Shown here: in pieces, positions 1-7,919 of the stretch
Layout: each line of letters starts with the position of its first letter
How positions within the stretch are numbered: the first letter of the stretch is position 1
Source: Clostridia bacterium
Lineage (GTDB): Bacteria > Bacillota > Clostridia > Oscillospirales > CAG-382
Direction of reading: 5' to 3'
DNA: 64,000 bases
NCBI GenBank assembly: GCA_017429165.1
Contig: JAFRPL010000032.1
Coordinates: 109,007-173,006 of the forward strand
Translations under genes and position numbers: made by a program
Notes under the pieces: model-generated
What the model was told of the DNA's origin: nothing
What the model saw: the letters and a program-made list of their open reading frames with translations, nothing else
The model's database searches: none

Positions 1-258
1 CGCCGCGGCGAGAAAGCCGGCAAGCACTATGTAGCGCACGCGTTTGCCCTGCAGTATGGCGCCGGTCCCGCAGGCGAGGGCGACGACGACGAAAGCGAGA
101 CAGGCGTAAAGCACGGTGCCGGTCTGCTGCGGTTCGCTCCCGTCGAACGTTATGCTGGTGCGGATGGTCGGCGGAAGCAGGAACACGGATACGATATTCA
201 GTATGAGCGTGAACGCCGCAATAGCGGCGAAGATAATAAGATACGTTCTATTCTTCAT
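1..258 (-). CDS. Membrane protein, N-terminal part only
   Basis: Reading the minus strand from the ATG at 258 gives an open frame that runs off the left edge, 86 codons visible. The product begins MKNRTYLIIF, has a hydrophobic segment at about residues 6-28 ending in FLLPP, a short polar loop and a second hydrophobic segment at about 50-67. This is the pattern of a small multi-spanning membrane protein. Its start overlaps the end of the upstream dockerin gene by 11 bases, so the two are probably co-transcribed and translationally coupled. I do not recognise the family and the rest lies outside the window. Confidence 0.6.
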   Translation of the reverse strand, partial: MKNRTYLIIFAAIAAFTLILNIVSVFLLPPTIRTSITFDGSEPQQTGTVLYACLAFVVVALACGTGAILQGKRVRYIVLAGFLAAA

Positions 259-2251
259 CGTTTACGAGCAGAGTCCATGAACACGAGTTTTCCCAGTGCG
301 TGCCCGACGCGACCTTGGTGTATTTGCTTGAATCGAATTTGGTGAAATACAGTTTGTTTTCGTTGGTGTTCATATCCCAGTACATAAGCTTGTTAGCGTT
401 CTTGAACCCGTCGACCGAGTCGTTTTTGGTGTAGACCTGGATGAGGAACGAATACTCAGTATCTTTGTAGCCGTAGATATGCGCGGCGGAGGCGGGAAGG
501 TTGCCGTAGAACGGGCCGGAATAATCGGCCGCGCCGACTTTGAGCGACGCCGCTTTTGCGGTCGTGCCGTCGTCTTTGAGGAAATCTATGTACAGGCCGT
601 GCGTTTTGGGCACGGGGAACATGCACGAATACGAAAGCTGATACCAGCAATCCTTGACGAAATCGTAAGTGACGTCGAGGAAAATATCCCTGCCCACGAC
701 GGTGTAGGTGCGCACCACGTTGGCGTAATAGTTGCTTACGTCGCCCCAGTTGAGCGTCGTCTGTTCCTGCATAACGAAGCGTTCAAAGGTGTGCGAAGCG
801 CCCACCGCCGAAAGATCGACTTCCTCGCCGGAGGTGCCTTCGAAGAATTTCAAGCTGACGAGCGATTCGTTGCCGTGGTTGCCGCCCGACCACACCACGC
901 TTGCGGAAGACGAAGGAGAAGCGCGGTAGACGTATTCCCAGTCGGTGCCGCCGCCGGCGAGTCTGACGCCGCCGATGCTCCAGGTGCCTATGTTCCAGGT
1001 GCCCCAGTCCTTTTTGTCAAAAGTGAGCGTTATGTTCTTTCCGCTCGCGTCGGCGGTGGTGAGCGTGTAGAGGATACTGCTAGTATGTTTTACCGTCGCC
1101 TGCGCAGTCTGAGGAACGGAATCTTCCACGAGAGCGTAGTTTTCGGGGAACAGCACGTGTCTGAGCAGATGTATGGCGTCATTGGAATCGATTTTGCCGT
1201 TGCCGTTAAAATCCGCCGTGCCTTCGATGGAATACGATTCGGGGAACAGTACGTGTCTGAGCAAAAGTATGGCGTCGTCGGAACTGACGATACCGTCGGA
1301 ATTGTAGTCGCCGGTGATGAGGATGTCGTAACTTACGGCTACGCTTTTATCGGAATACTGGACCAGCTTATATCCGTTTGCGAGCGCGCCGGTGGTGACT
1401 TCCCTGCCGCTTTTGTCCAGCACCTGCACGCCGGCCATATTCACGAGCTCGCGGCAGAGAGACGCGGGGGTGTCGCCGGCGACGACGCCGAGCACCTTGC
1501 CGTCTTCGAGAGTGAAGCGGCTGCCGGAGCGGAACTCGAGCGGCCATTCTTCGACGCTCAGTACGCCGGTCTCGATTATACCGGTCTGTTCAGTTTCGGA
1601 GCTTTCTTCTTCATAAGACTCTTCTTCGCTCAATTCTGATTCCTCCACTTGGACCGTTTTTGAATTGTATACTTCGATCTCGCTGCAGAACATAAACACG
1701 CCCGAAAGCGGGCTGCCCACGAGCATCTTGACGTAACGCGCGCTGACAGGTTCGCTGAGCTTGCAGACGAAATCGCAGATATTGCCTCCCTTGGCGCGGG
1801 CCGAAACGGGTTCGGAATATGTGACGCCGTCTGCGGAAACACAGAACTTGAGGTACAACGGGGCGTCGATGCCGCTTGTCGCGTAATTGATCATTTCGGC
1901 GCGGAATTCGATGAGGCCTTCTGTGACCGAACCGAGATCGATGACGACCTGCCCTTCGCCGTTCGTTTCGGTATACTTACGGTAATCGAAAGCGTGCCAA
2001 CAGGTGCCGTAGAGGTCGCCGGTGTTCTTGACGCCGTCGGTGAGTTCATGACCGTCGATATCCTGATACCCCATCTGCGGAGGGGTTGCGGTGAACGGTT
2101 CGGAAGCGACGTAGGTCTTACCGAGCGCCACGTTCCGGTCCGCGACGTAGACCGTGACGAGATCGGCGGCGACGACCGAACAAAACAGCGGGACGAGCAG
2201 CGCCGCCGCTATGACGTAAACCAATAGTTTGAAGCGTTTCATGATCTTCAC
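248..2251 (-). CDS. Secreted discoidin-like protein with internal dockerin
   Basis: The 667-residue product has a signal peptide (residues 1-29) and a discoidin (F5/8 type C)-like beta-sandwich at about 36-197, recognisable by VALGKTY, ELTDG, VVIDLGSVTE and ARYVK. A Ser/Glu-rich linker follows (202-222), then a small domain of the kind that often precedes clostridial dockerins (about 240-311), then two dockerin calcium loops at 314-372, each ending LLRHVLFP. Unusually the dockerin is internal: about 290 further residues rich in Trp, Tyr and Gly follow, which I do not recognise. It is likely exported, binds carbohydrate through the discoidin module and docks onto a cohesin; that is inferred from the modules. 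The ATG at 2251 follows a good AAAGGAG site. Confidence 0.85.
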   Translation of the reverse strand: MKIMKRFKLLVYVIAAALLVPLFCSVVAADLVTVYVADRNVALGKTYVASEPFTATPPQMGYQDIDGHELTDGVKNTGDLYGTCWHAFDYRKYTETNGEGQVVIDLGSVTEGLIEFRAEMINYATSGIDAPLYLKFCVSADGVTYSEPVSARAKGGNICDFVCKLSEPVSARYVKMLVGSPLSGVFMFCSEIEVYNSKTVQVEESELSEEESYEEESSETEQTGIIETGVLSVEEWPLEFRSGSRFTLEDGKVLGVVAGDTPASLCRELVNMAGVQVLDKSGREVTTGALANGYKLVQYSDKSVAVSYDILITGDYNSDGIVSSDDAILLLRHVLFPESYSIEGTADFNGNGKIDSNDAIHLLRHVLFPENYALVEDSVPQTAQATVKHTSSILYTLTTADASGKNITLTFDKKDWGTWNIGTWSIGGVRLAGGGTDWEYVYRASPSSSASVVWSGGNHGNESLVSLKFFEGTSGEEVDLSAVGASHTFERFVMQEQTTLNWGDVSNYYANVVRTYTVVGRDIFLDVTYDFVKDCWYQLSYSCMFPVPKTHGLYIDFLKDDGTTAKAASLKVGAADYSGPFYGNLPASAAHIYGYKDTEYSFLIQVYTKNDSVDGFKNANKLMYWDMNTNENKLYFTKFDSSKYTKVASGTHWENSCSWTLLVNDEE

Positions 2252-2257
2252 TCCTTT

Positions 2258-2437
2258 TTATGTATGCAGCAGGCGCACGCCTGCTTTTGCGGCCATTGCT
2301 AAACCGTGCCGGAAAGATCCCCGCCCGAAAAGCGGCCGCTGCTTTCGGGGCAAGGAAACGTATCCCCGGAACAATCGGGGGGGCGCGGCGACGCGCTTTC
2401 GGCGCGCGAGCGCGTAAGCGAAAACCCTTTTTTGCAT
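2258..2437 (-). CDS. Small Arg-rich ORF in the dockerin gene leader
   Basis: A 59-codon frame starts at the ATG at 2437, behind a strong AAGGAG Shine-Dalgarno with 6-base spacing, and stops seven bases before the ATG of the dockerin gene. The peptide begins MQKRVFAYAL, ends VRLLHT and is rich in arginine with almost no acidic residues. The same DNA folds into several GC-rich hairpins, for example 2324-2349 (CCCGAAA paired with TTTCGGG), 2391-2415 and 2269-2284. It may encode a real short protein or be a leader peptide/structured leader controlling the downstream gene. No family is recognised; the RBS is the strongest argument for translation. Confidence 0.4.
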   Translation of the reverse strand: MQKRVFAYALARRKRVAAPPRLFRGYVSLPRKQRPLFGRGSFRHGLAMAAKAGVRLLHT

Positions 2438-2481
2438 AAATTACTCCTTATTTTGCGGAATATCTATGCTTCATCGTGTTC

Positions 2482-2510
2482 ATTATAACACATTTTATAC
2501 GTCTTTACAA
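2482..2510 (-). promoter_or_regulatory. Sigma-A promoter for the leader ORF and dockerin gene
   Basis: On the minus strand a TTGTAA -35 box (2505-2510) and a perfect TATAAT -10 box (2482-2487) are 17 bases apart. Transcription would begin near 2475 and read through the small ORF into the dockerin gene. Confidence 0.6.
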
Positions 2511-2529
2511 GATTATTTGCGTTTTTATC

Positions 2530-2557
2530 TTGACTTTTTGCACCGATATGATAAAAT
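2530..2557 (+). promoter_or_regulatory. Sigma-A promoter for the alpha-galactosidase gene
   Basis: TTGACT (2530-2535) and TAAAAT (2552-2557) are separated by 16 bases and lie about 40 bases before the ATG. The box sits back to back with the minus-strand promoter, the two -35 elements being only 19 bases apart. Confidence 0.6.
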
Positions 2558-2597
2558 ATTGCCGTAAACTAAAAAACAGATTTGCGGAGGATATATC

Positions 2598-3725
2598 ATG
2601 ATAGTCAGAACGCCCCCGATGGGATGGAATTCCTGGAACACTTTCGGACCGAATATCAACGAAGAACTCATCAAGACCACCGCCGACGCGATGGTCGAAA
2701 ACGGCCTGCTGGAAGCCGGATACAATTATCTGGTCATAGACGACTGCTGGGCCGAACTCAAGCGCGACGAAAATCACCGTCTCGTTCCCAGCAAAGAGAA
2801 ATTCCCCAACGGAATGAAAGCCGTCGCCGATTACGTCCATTCGAAAGGACTGAAATTCGGCATGTATTCCTGCTCGGGCACCATGACCTGCGCGGGGTAT
2901 CCTTCGTCTTTTCAGTATGAATTCATTGACGCCGCCACGTTCGCCGAATGGGGCGTGGACTTTTTGAAATACGACTACTGTTTCAAGCCCGCAAGCGTGA
3001 ACGGCGACCTGCTTTACAAGCGCATGGGTATGGCGCTCGCCAACTGCGGCAGAGACATACTGTTTTCCGCCTGCTCCTGGGGCGCCGACGGGACTCATGA
3101 ATGGATCAAGACCACCGGCGCGCATATGTGGCGCTCGACCGGCGACATCAACGACAGCTGGCAGAGCATTAAAGACCTTTACGAAAAGCAGATAAAACTT
3201 CAGCCGTACAACGGCAAGGGCTGTTTCAACGATATGGATATGCTCGTCGTCGGTATGAACGGCAAGGGCAACGTGGGACTCAAGGGCTGCACCACCGAAG
3301 AATACCGCACGCATTTTTCGATATGGGCGTTCTTCAATTCGCCGCTGATGATCGGCTGCGACGTCAGGAACATGACTCCCGAAACAAAAGCGATACTTAC
3401 CAACAAAGAGATAATCGCCCTCAACCAGGACGGCGCGCAGCGCCAGCCGTTCAAGATCTGCGACTACTGGGGCAACACCGCCTGGTGCAAACAGCTCGAA
3501 GGCGGCGACCTTGCCGTGGCGATACTGAATCTGCAGGAGCATGACATCACCCCGTTCTTTATATTTGCGGATATGGGGCTTGACCGTTCGTGTGCAGTTC
3601 GGCTGGAAATGACCGATCTGTGGACCGGCGAAACTCTGGGCGTTTTCAGAGATCAGTTCAAAGCAAAACAACCGCTGAAAGCGCACGACTGTCTGATGCT
3701 CAGGTGCAGGATCGTCAATGAATGA
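2598..3725 (+). CDS. Alpha-galactosidase, glycoside hydrolase family 27
   Basis: The 375-residue protein starts with the GH27 hallmark PPMGWNSWN and continues with VIDDCW, KYDYC (Asp is the family nucleophile) and HMWRSTGDI (Asp is the family acid/base). It covers the catalytic TIM barrel and a short C-terminal beta domain, the usual size for a single-domain GH27 enzyme. It would release terminal alpha-linked galactose from oligosaccharides. There is no signal peptide, so it should act in the cytoplasm on imported sugars. The start is set by GGAGG at 2586. It heads a short plus-strand run with the zinc-ribbon gene (8-base overlap). Alpha-N-acetylgalactosaminidase is the other GH27 activity and cannot be excluded. 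Confidence 0.93.
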   Translation: MIVRTPPMGWNSWNTFGPNINEELIKTTADAMVENGLLEAGYNYLVIDDCWAELKRDENHRLVPSKEKFPNGMKAVADYVHSKGLKFGMYSCSGTMTCAGYPSSFQYEFIDAATFAEWGVDFLKYDYCFKPASVNGDLLYKRMGMALANCGRDILFSACSWGADGTHEWIKTTGAHMWRSTGDINDSWQSIKDLYEKQIKLQPYNGKGCFNDMDMLVVGMNGKGNVGLKGCTTEEYRTHFSIWAFFNSPLMIGCDVRNMTPETKAILTNKEIIALNQDGAQRQPFKICDYWGNTAWCKQLEGGDLAVAILNLQEHDITPFFIFADMGLDRSCAVRLEMTDLWTGETLGVFRDQFKAKQPLKAHDCLMLRCRIVNE

Positions 3726-3912
3726 GACCTGTATAAAATGCGGTGCCGTTCTGGACAAAGACGATATCGGCGCGCATAAAAAGCTGGTTGACCGCGGCGC
3801 GCAGAGCTATATGTGCGTAAAATGTCTGGCGCGCCATTTTGACGTTACGGAACAAAAGATACGCGAAAAAATAGCGGAATTCCGCGCTCAAGGGTGCCTG
3901 CTTTTCAAGTGA
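3718..3912 (+). CDS. Small zinc-ribbon protein
   Basis: This 64-residue product has two Cys pairs, CIKC near the N-terminus and CVKC about 30 residues later, which is the spacing of a zinc ribbon, followed by a charged helix ending in LLFK. It begins inside the last codons of the GH27 gene (8-base overlap), so translation is probably coupled. Its function is not known; similar small two-pair Cys proteins are common in Clostridia. Binding of zinc is inferred from the Cys spacing only. Confidence 0.7.
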   Translation: MNETCIKCGAVLDKDDIGAHKKLVDRGAQSYMCVKCLARHFDVTEQKIREKIAEFRAQGCLLFK

Positions 3913-3967
3913 AGGCGTATAATGATATAAACCGGTATATTTTCCCCTTTTTCGGAGTTGACATCAG

Positions 3968-4822
3968 ATGAACAACAAACACGATTTTGACACTTTCGTC
4001 GCCGAGACCGCGCGCAAGTTGGCGCTTCGCAGCGAAAAGCAGGCGGAGACCATAAACCGTTCGGGGCTGAAATCGCAGGTGGAAACGCTGATACTGCTTT
4101 TGCGCAGTGCGATGTACCCGCGCGTTTTCGGCAGCTGCACGCGCGAGGATAATTATATAAGCGACGATATACGCATAGCGCTGCACCGCGGCGCGCTGCT
4201 TTTGTACGACATTCTGTACGACCTCGATCCCGCAAAAGACGCCGTGAAAGCCAACGCGACGGTGTGCGATTTCATTTCAGGGCTCGACGAGATATGCGCG
4301 CTGACCGAGACCGACGTCCGCGCCGCCTACGAGGGTGACCCCGCGGCGAGGAGCGAGACCGAGATCATGCTCGCCTACCCCGCGTTCGAGGCCATAAGCA
4401 TCTACCGCATAGCCCACCGGCTTTACGTGCTGGGCGCCGAGCTCATCGCCCGTATGATGACCGAATACGCCCACCGTCTCACCGGCATCGACATCCACCC
4501 CGGCGCCGAGATAGGCGAATACTTCTTTATAGATCACGGCACGGGAGTCGTTATCGGCGAGACCTGCACCATCAAAGACCACGTCAAGCTTTATCAGGGC
4601 GTGACGCTGGGAGCTTTGAGCTTTAAGCTCGACGACAACGGCAATCCCATTAAAGGCATAAAGCGCCATCCCGATATCGGCAGCCACGTCGTCATATACG
4701 CCGGCGCCACGATACTCGGCGGCGACACCGTGATCGGCGACAACACGGTCATAGGCAGTAACGCGTGGATCACCCATTCCGTTCCCGCCGGAAGCAAAGT
4801 ATTCTATACAAAACAGGATTGA
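3968..4822 (+). CDS. cysE: Serine O-acetyltransferase (EpsC/CysE type)
   Basis: The 284-residue protein carries an alpha-helical N-terminal half and a C-terminal left-handed beta helix of hexapeptide repeats, with the serine acetyltransferase signatures DIHPGAEIG, FIDHGTGVVIGET and YQGVTLGAL. It would transfer acetyl from acetyl-CoA to serine, the first step of cysteine synthesis. The length and long helical N-terminus match the EpsC-type branch. No cysteine synthase gene is next to it here. A strong bidirectional terminator follows immediately after the stop. Confidence 0.92.
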   Translation: MNNKHDFDTFVAETARKLALRSEKQAETINRSGLKSQVETLILLLRSAMYPRVFGSCTREDNYISDDIRIALHRGALLLYDILYDLDPAKDAVKANATVCDFISGLDEICALTETDVRAAYEGDPAARSETEIMLAYPAFEAISIYRIAHRLYVLGAELIARMMTEYAHRLTGIDIHPGAEIGEYFFIDHGTGVVIGETCTIKDHVKLYQGVTLGALSFKLDDNGNPIKGIKRHPDIGSHVVIYAGATILGGDTVIGDNTVIGSNAWITHSVPAGSKVFYTKQD

Positions 4823-4835
4823 CTTAAAAAGAAAG

Positions 4836-4866
4836 ACGGCTTTTGCAAATGATTTGCAAAAGCCGT
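4836..4866. terminator. Bidirectional intrinsic terminator
   Basis: A perfect 14-bp inverted repeat (4836-4849 with 4853-4866) has T-rich tails on both sides. It lies between convergent genes: the serine acetyltransferase ending at 4822 and the minus-strand zinc-ribbon gene ending at 4873. Confidence 0.85.
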
Positions 4867-4872
4867 TCTGTT

Positions 4873-5268
4873 TTATATTTTAACTCTGAATTCGGCGCCG
4901 CATTTTGGGCATTTGACGCCGTGTTCACCCTTTATGCGCTGCAGCCGCAGCTGCGCCTTGCAGGTCGGGCATTTCATATAGACGTGAGTTTTTCTGTCTT
5001 TGAAACGGTTCTTTATGCGCACAAAGAACAGTTTTATCTTTTCCCAAACCGAAAGGAACGCTTTGTTTTCGCGCAGACGCGTCTGGATCCTGCGCGAAAA
5101 CATCCGGTAGACCGCAAAAGCCATTATGACGAGCTGGATTATATAAATGACGAGCGAACGGGCGAATATATTGACGAACGAAAGCGCGACCGCGGCGACG
5201 ACAAGCGCCGTGTTGAGCTGATCGGAGCCGTAACGCCCGTACATAAACTTACGCAAACGGTCAAACAT
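4873..5268 (-). CDS. Membrane-anchored zinc-ribbon protein
   Basis: The 131-residue product has two hydrophobic segments at about residues 20-58, a basic central stretch (RRIQTRLRENK and further Lys/Arg) and a C-terminal zinc ribbon with CPTC and CPKC about 20 residues apart. It overlaps the end of the phosphatidylserine decarboxylase gene by 8 bases, so it belongs to that operon. The topology suggests a membrane hairpin with the ribbon on the cytoplasmic side (positive-inside rule). The function is not known; a role beside phospholipid synthesis is only suggested by position. Confidence 0.7.
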   Translation of the reverse strand: MFDRLRKFMYGRYGSDQLNTALVVAAVALSFVNIFARSLVIYIIQLVIMAFAVYRMFSRRIQTRLRENKAFLSVWEKIKLFFVRIKNRFKDRKTHVYMKCPTCKAQLRLQRIKGEHGVKCPKCGAEFRVKI

Positions 5269-6148
5269 CGTCGGCCTCCGCGCGCACGGCCGAGCCGATC
5301 CGCTCGCCGATATGTACTGCGGTCTCTACGCCTTCCGCGGAATTGCGGACGATATCTTCGTCCAGAACGGCGACGCCCTTGCGGAGCATCACCACCACGG
5401 TGGAACCGCCGAATTCGAACATTCCCTTTTCCTCGCCGCGCACGAAAGCGCACGCCCCGGAAAGGTTGCTTATCTTCCCCACGAGCATGGCGCCGATTTC
5501 CGCCTGTATGGCTTTGCCGAAGTTTTCGGTCTGCATAACGGTGTATTCACGGCAGTTTTGTCTATAATAGTCATACCGCTCCAGCGACACGGGCTTGACC
5601 GTGTGGAGCACGCCTTTTATATGGATGTTTTCGCCCTTGGTGCCGGAATCGAAATAGCAGTAGCGGTGATAATTGTCGACCGTGAGGCGGAAAACGAGCA
5701 TATATCCGCCGTTGAATTCAGAAGCCAGCGCGGGATCCTTGAGGAATTCCGCCGCGCTGTACGGCGCGTTTTTGATATAGAAGACGCTGTCTTCGCTGAT
5801 AGTATAAGCGGTGAGTTTGGAATCGCAGGGGGCAACGAGCGCGTCCTTATCGGAGCATACGCGCAGGTTTTCGGGCTTGAGACGGCGGGTGAAAAAGTCG
5901 TTGTAGCTTTTATACTCGCGCTCCTCGTACAGGGACATATCTATGCCGTTTTCTTCGACAAACTTTTCTATGCGCCTTTTAGAAAAGCGTGAATTCATGT
6001 AGCGCCCCACGACTTTTGCGGTAAACGGCTTGTTGGCAGCTTTGAGCAGTACGCGCCCGAAAGCGTTGCCGTAAAGGAATTCCAGCGTTTTTTCGTCCGA
6101 CTTAGAAACGTATTCCTCGCCGGATCTGCTCCTGACTGAAGGACCCAT
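5261..6148 (-). CDS. psd: Phosphatidylserine decarboxylase proenzyme
   Basis: The 295-residue sequence matches the Psd family in length and motifs: FTRRLKPE near residue 85, NYHRYCYFDSG in the middle, and FGGSTVVV near the C-terminus. In this family the Ser of the G-S-[ST] motif is where the proenzyme cuts itself, turning into the pyruvoyl cofactor. The enzyme decarboxylates phosphatidylserine to phosphatidylethanolamine at the membrane. The gene sits one base after a flippase-like membrane protein and overlaps the zinc-ribbon gene, forming a three-gene membrane-lipid operon. A phosphatidylserine synthase gene is not adjacent. Confidence 0.93.
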   Translation of the reverse strand: MGPSVRSRSGEEYVSKSDEKTLEFLYGNAFGRVLLKAANKPFTAKVVGRYMNSRFSKRRIEKFVEENGIDMSLYEEREYKSYNDFFTRRLKPENLRVCSDKDALVAPCDSKLTAYTISEDSVFYIKNAPYSAAEFLKDPALASEFNGGYMLVFRLTVDNYHRYCYFDSGTKGENIHIKGVLHTVKPVSLERYDYYRQNCREYTVMQTENFGKAIQAEIGAMLVGKISNLSGACAFVRGEEKGMFEFGGSTVVVMLRKGVAVLDEDIVRNSAEGVETAVHIGERIGSAVRAEADDV

Positions 6149-6149
6149 T

Positions 6150-7199
6150 TTATACTTCCTTTTTATTGATGATGGAATGGCGTATATGGTTTATCATAAC
6201 CACTATCGCAGAAATGATCAACCCGAAATAGTAGTTTGCAAAGCGTATGAGTATCATAGCGCCCGTGGCTTTTTCGGGTCCGAATGTGTTCTGATACATC
6301 ATAATGATCGCCGCCTCGTTTGCGCCCATCCCGCCGGGGAGCGGAAGCGAATCGACCGCGAGCGCTATAAACGCCTGGACCGAAACGAAATACAGATACG
6401 AAAAATCGTTCCGCCCGAACGAGCGGTACACGAAGAACGCCACCGAGAAAAAGGCGAGACGCATAAAGAATATTATAAAGAACAGTTCGGCAAGAAACAG
6501 CTTGTGGCCTTTGATGTCTTCCGCCGCCTGACGGTATTCTGTAGTGAATTTGTAATACGATTCCTGAGCTTTGTCGAGATCCTTTATGATACGGAGCTTA
6601 GAGCCGATGCGGATGATGAACCTGCCTATGGCAAATGTGAGTTTCTGATAGAACATCGTGACGATGGCGAGCGCGATCATACCCAGGCATACGATAAGCC
6701 CGAAGAACCACAGCACGATAAACAGCGTTCCAGCGGCGAACCACACATCGTGGTACATAATGAGCGCCGCAAGGTTGAGGAAAAGCAGCACTACTTTGAA
6801 AAGCACGGTCAAAAGCACCGTGGAAAGCGTCGCGGCGGACGCCGGGACGTCGTCCTTGGTCATGTAATAAACGACCATCGGCTGTCCGCCCGTGGCGGAA
6901 GGAGTTATAGCCGAAAAATAGAAATCGGTACAGCCGTAGACCACCCCCTTGACGAGGTTGGTCTTTACCCCCTTGAAACGCAGCGTTTCGCGGCAGAAGA
7001 ATCCGTAAAGGATAAAATAGATAAAGATCATCGAAAACGCCGCGAGCACGAAACGCCAGTCGGCAGAGGTGATGATGTCGAACACTCTGCCGAAATCGAT
7101 GTCTTCTTTGCCGAATATTATAAAATATGTCAACACAAAAAGCAGGACCATGAATAGGATACTGAGTATCAAGTTCCGCTTTCTTTTAGATTTATCCAT
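6150..7199 (-). CDS. LPG synthase/flippase-like membrane protein (UPF0104)
   Basis: The 349-residue product has about eight hydrophobic segments and the family signature LPLPGGMGANEAA near residue 285, found in the MprF N-terminal flippase domain and in AglD-like proteins. Such proteins move or modify membrane lipids; the soluble aminoacyl-transferase domain of full MprF is absent. The ATG at 7199 is chosen over an upstream TTG at 7214 because GGAG lies 6 bases before it. It heads an operon with psd, which fits a role in phospholipid handling. The substrate cannot be told from sequence. Confidence 0.8.
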   Translation of the reverse strand: MDKSKRKRNLILSILFMVLLFVLTYFIIFGKEDIDFGRVFDIITSADWRFVLAAFSMIFIYFILYGFFCRETLRFKGVKTNLVKGVVYGCTDFYFSAITPSATGGQPMVVYYMTKDDVPASAATLSTVLLTVLFKVVLLFLNLAALIMYHDVWFAAGTLFIVLWFFGLIVCLGMIALAIVTMFYQKLTFAIGRFIIRIGSKLRIIKDLDKAQESYYKFTTEYRQAAEDIKGHKLFLAELFFIIFFMRLAFFSVAFFVYRSFGRNDFSYLYFVSVQAFIALAVDSLPLPGGMGANEAAIIMMYQNTFGPEKATGAMILIRFANYYFGLIISAIVVMINHIRHSIINKKEV

Positions 7200-7228
7200 T
7201 TGTGGCTCCGTCAATATAATATCACTTT

Positions 7229-7257
7229 ATTATATACAGATTCAATGCGGTTGTCAA
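7229..7257 (-). promoter_or_regulatory. Sigma-A promoter of the membrane-lipid operon
   Basis: On the minus strand a perfect TTGACA (7252-7257) and TATAAT (7229-7234) are 17 bases apart, just ahead of the flippase-like gene. Confidence 0.8.
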
Positions 7258-7290
7258 TACGTATTTTTTTGTGAATTTTTTGCTCTTCAC

Positions 7291-7318
7291 TTGACATATC
7301 TGAAAAAATATATATTAT
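7291..7318 (+). promoter_or_regulatory. Sigma-A promoter of the yqeG run
   Basis: TTGACA (7291-7296) and TATTAT (7313-7318) are 16 bases apart and precede the AGGAG site and TTG start of yqeG. The divergent minus-strand promoter is 33 bases away. Confidence 0.7.
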
Positions 7319-7364
7319 TATATGTGTAGTAATATATACTTATGCTATTAAGGAGAAGTGTACC

Positions 7365-7919
7365 TTGCGACTGAAGAAAATGCTCGTCCCCGAGGCAATG
7401 TACAACGACATATACGAAATAAGCGCAGACGAGATCGTCGCCAGAAACAAAAAGGGCGTCATTTTCGATATCGACAACACCGTCGCGCCGTACGAGATCG
7501 CCACGCCCACCGACGAGATGAAGGCGTATTTTTCGAGTCTGGTAGGCGCCGGGCTGCGGATTGCTTTCGTTTCGAACAACAAGCACGACAGGGCGCGCAT
7601 TTTTACCGCCGAGCTTGGCTTTTTCTTCGTTTCGGACGCTTCCAAACCTTCACCCAAAGGCATACTCCGGTGCATAGACCATTTAGAATGCACCAAAGAA
7701 GAAGCGCTGCTGGTGGGCGACCAGATATTCACCGACTGTCTGGCGGCTCACCGCGCGGGCATAGAATGCTTTCTGGTCAAGCCGATAAAAGACAAACCCA
7801 CCGCATTTTTCCGCCTGAAACGGCGGCTTGAAAAGCCGTTCATAAACATCTATAAGGCGCGCAAAGCGAAAAAGATGGAAAAAGAAAAAGAAAAGGAAAG
7901 CAAAAATGAAAAGGACTGA
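7365..7919 (+). CDS. yqeG: YqeG family HAD phosphatase
   Basis: The 184-residue protein has HAD motif I as FDIDNTV (two Asp), motif II as SNN after the second strand, the lysine of KPSPKG, and motif III as VGDQIFTD, in the order of the YqeG (HAD IIIA) family. A basic, Lys/Glu-rich tail follows. YqeG members are predicted phosphatases often linked to ribosome biology; the substrate is unknown. The start codon is TTG at 7365, supported by AGGAG nine bases upstream and no better ATG. It leads a plus-strand housekeeping run and overlaps the next gene by 14 bases. Confidence 0.88.
   Translation: MRLKKMLVPEAMYNDIYEISADEIVARNKKGVIFDIDNTVAPYEIATPTDEMKAYFSSLVGAGLRIAFVSNNKHDRARIFTAELGFFFVSDASKPSPKGILRCIDHLECTKEEALLVGDQIFTDCLAAHRAGIECFLVKPIKDKPTAFFRLKRRLEKPFINIYKARKAKKMEKEKEKESKNEKD

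Noticed and set aside
479..1639. Long open frame on the plus strand opposite the dockerin gene
   Set aside because: It lies entirely over the minus-strand gene, which has a signal peptide, dockerin loops and an RBS. The plus frame shows no domain and arises from codon bias in GC-rich DNA.
2258..2437. Known riboswitch in the dockerin leader
   Set aside because: I compared the hairpins with c-di-GMP and cobalamin consensus elements as remembered and saw no convincing match to either.
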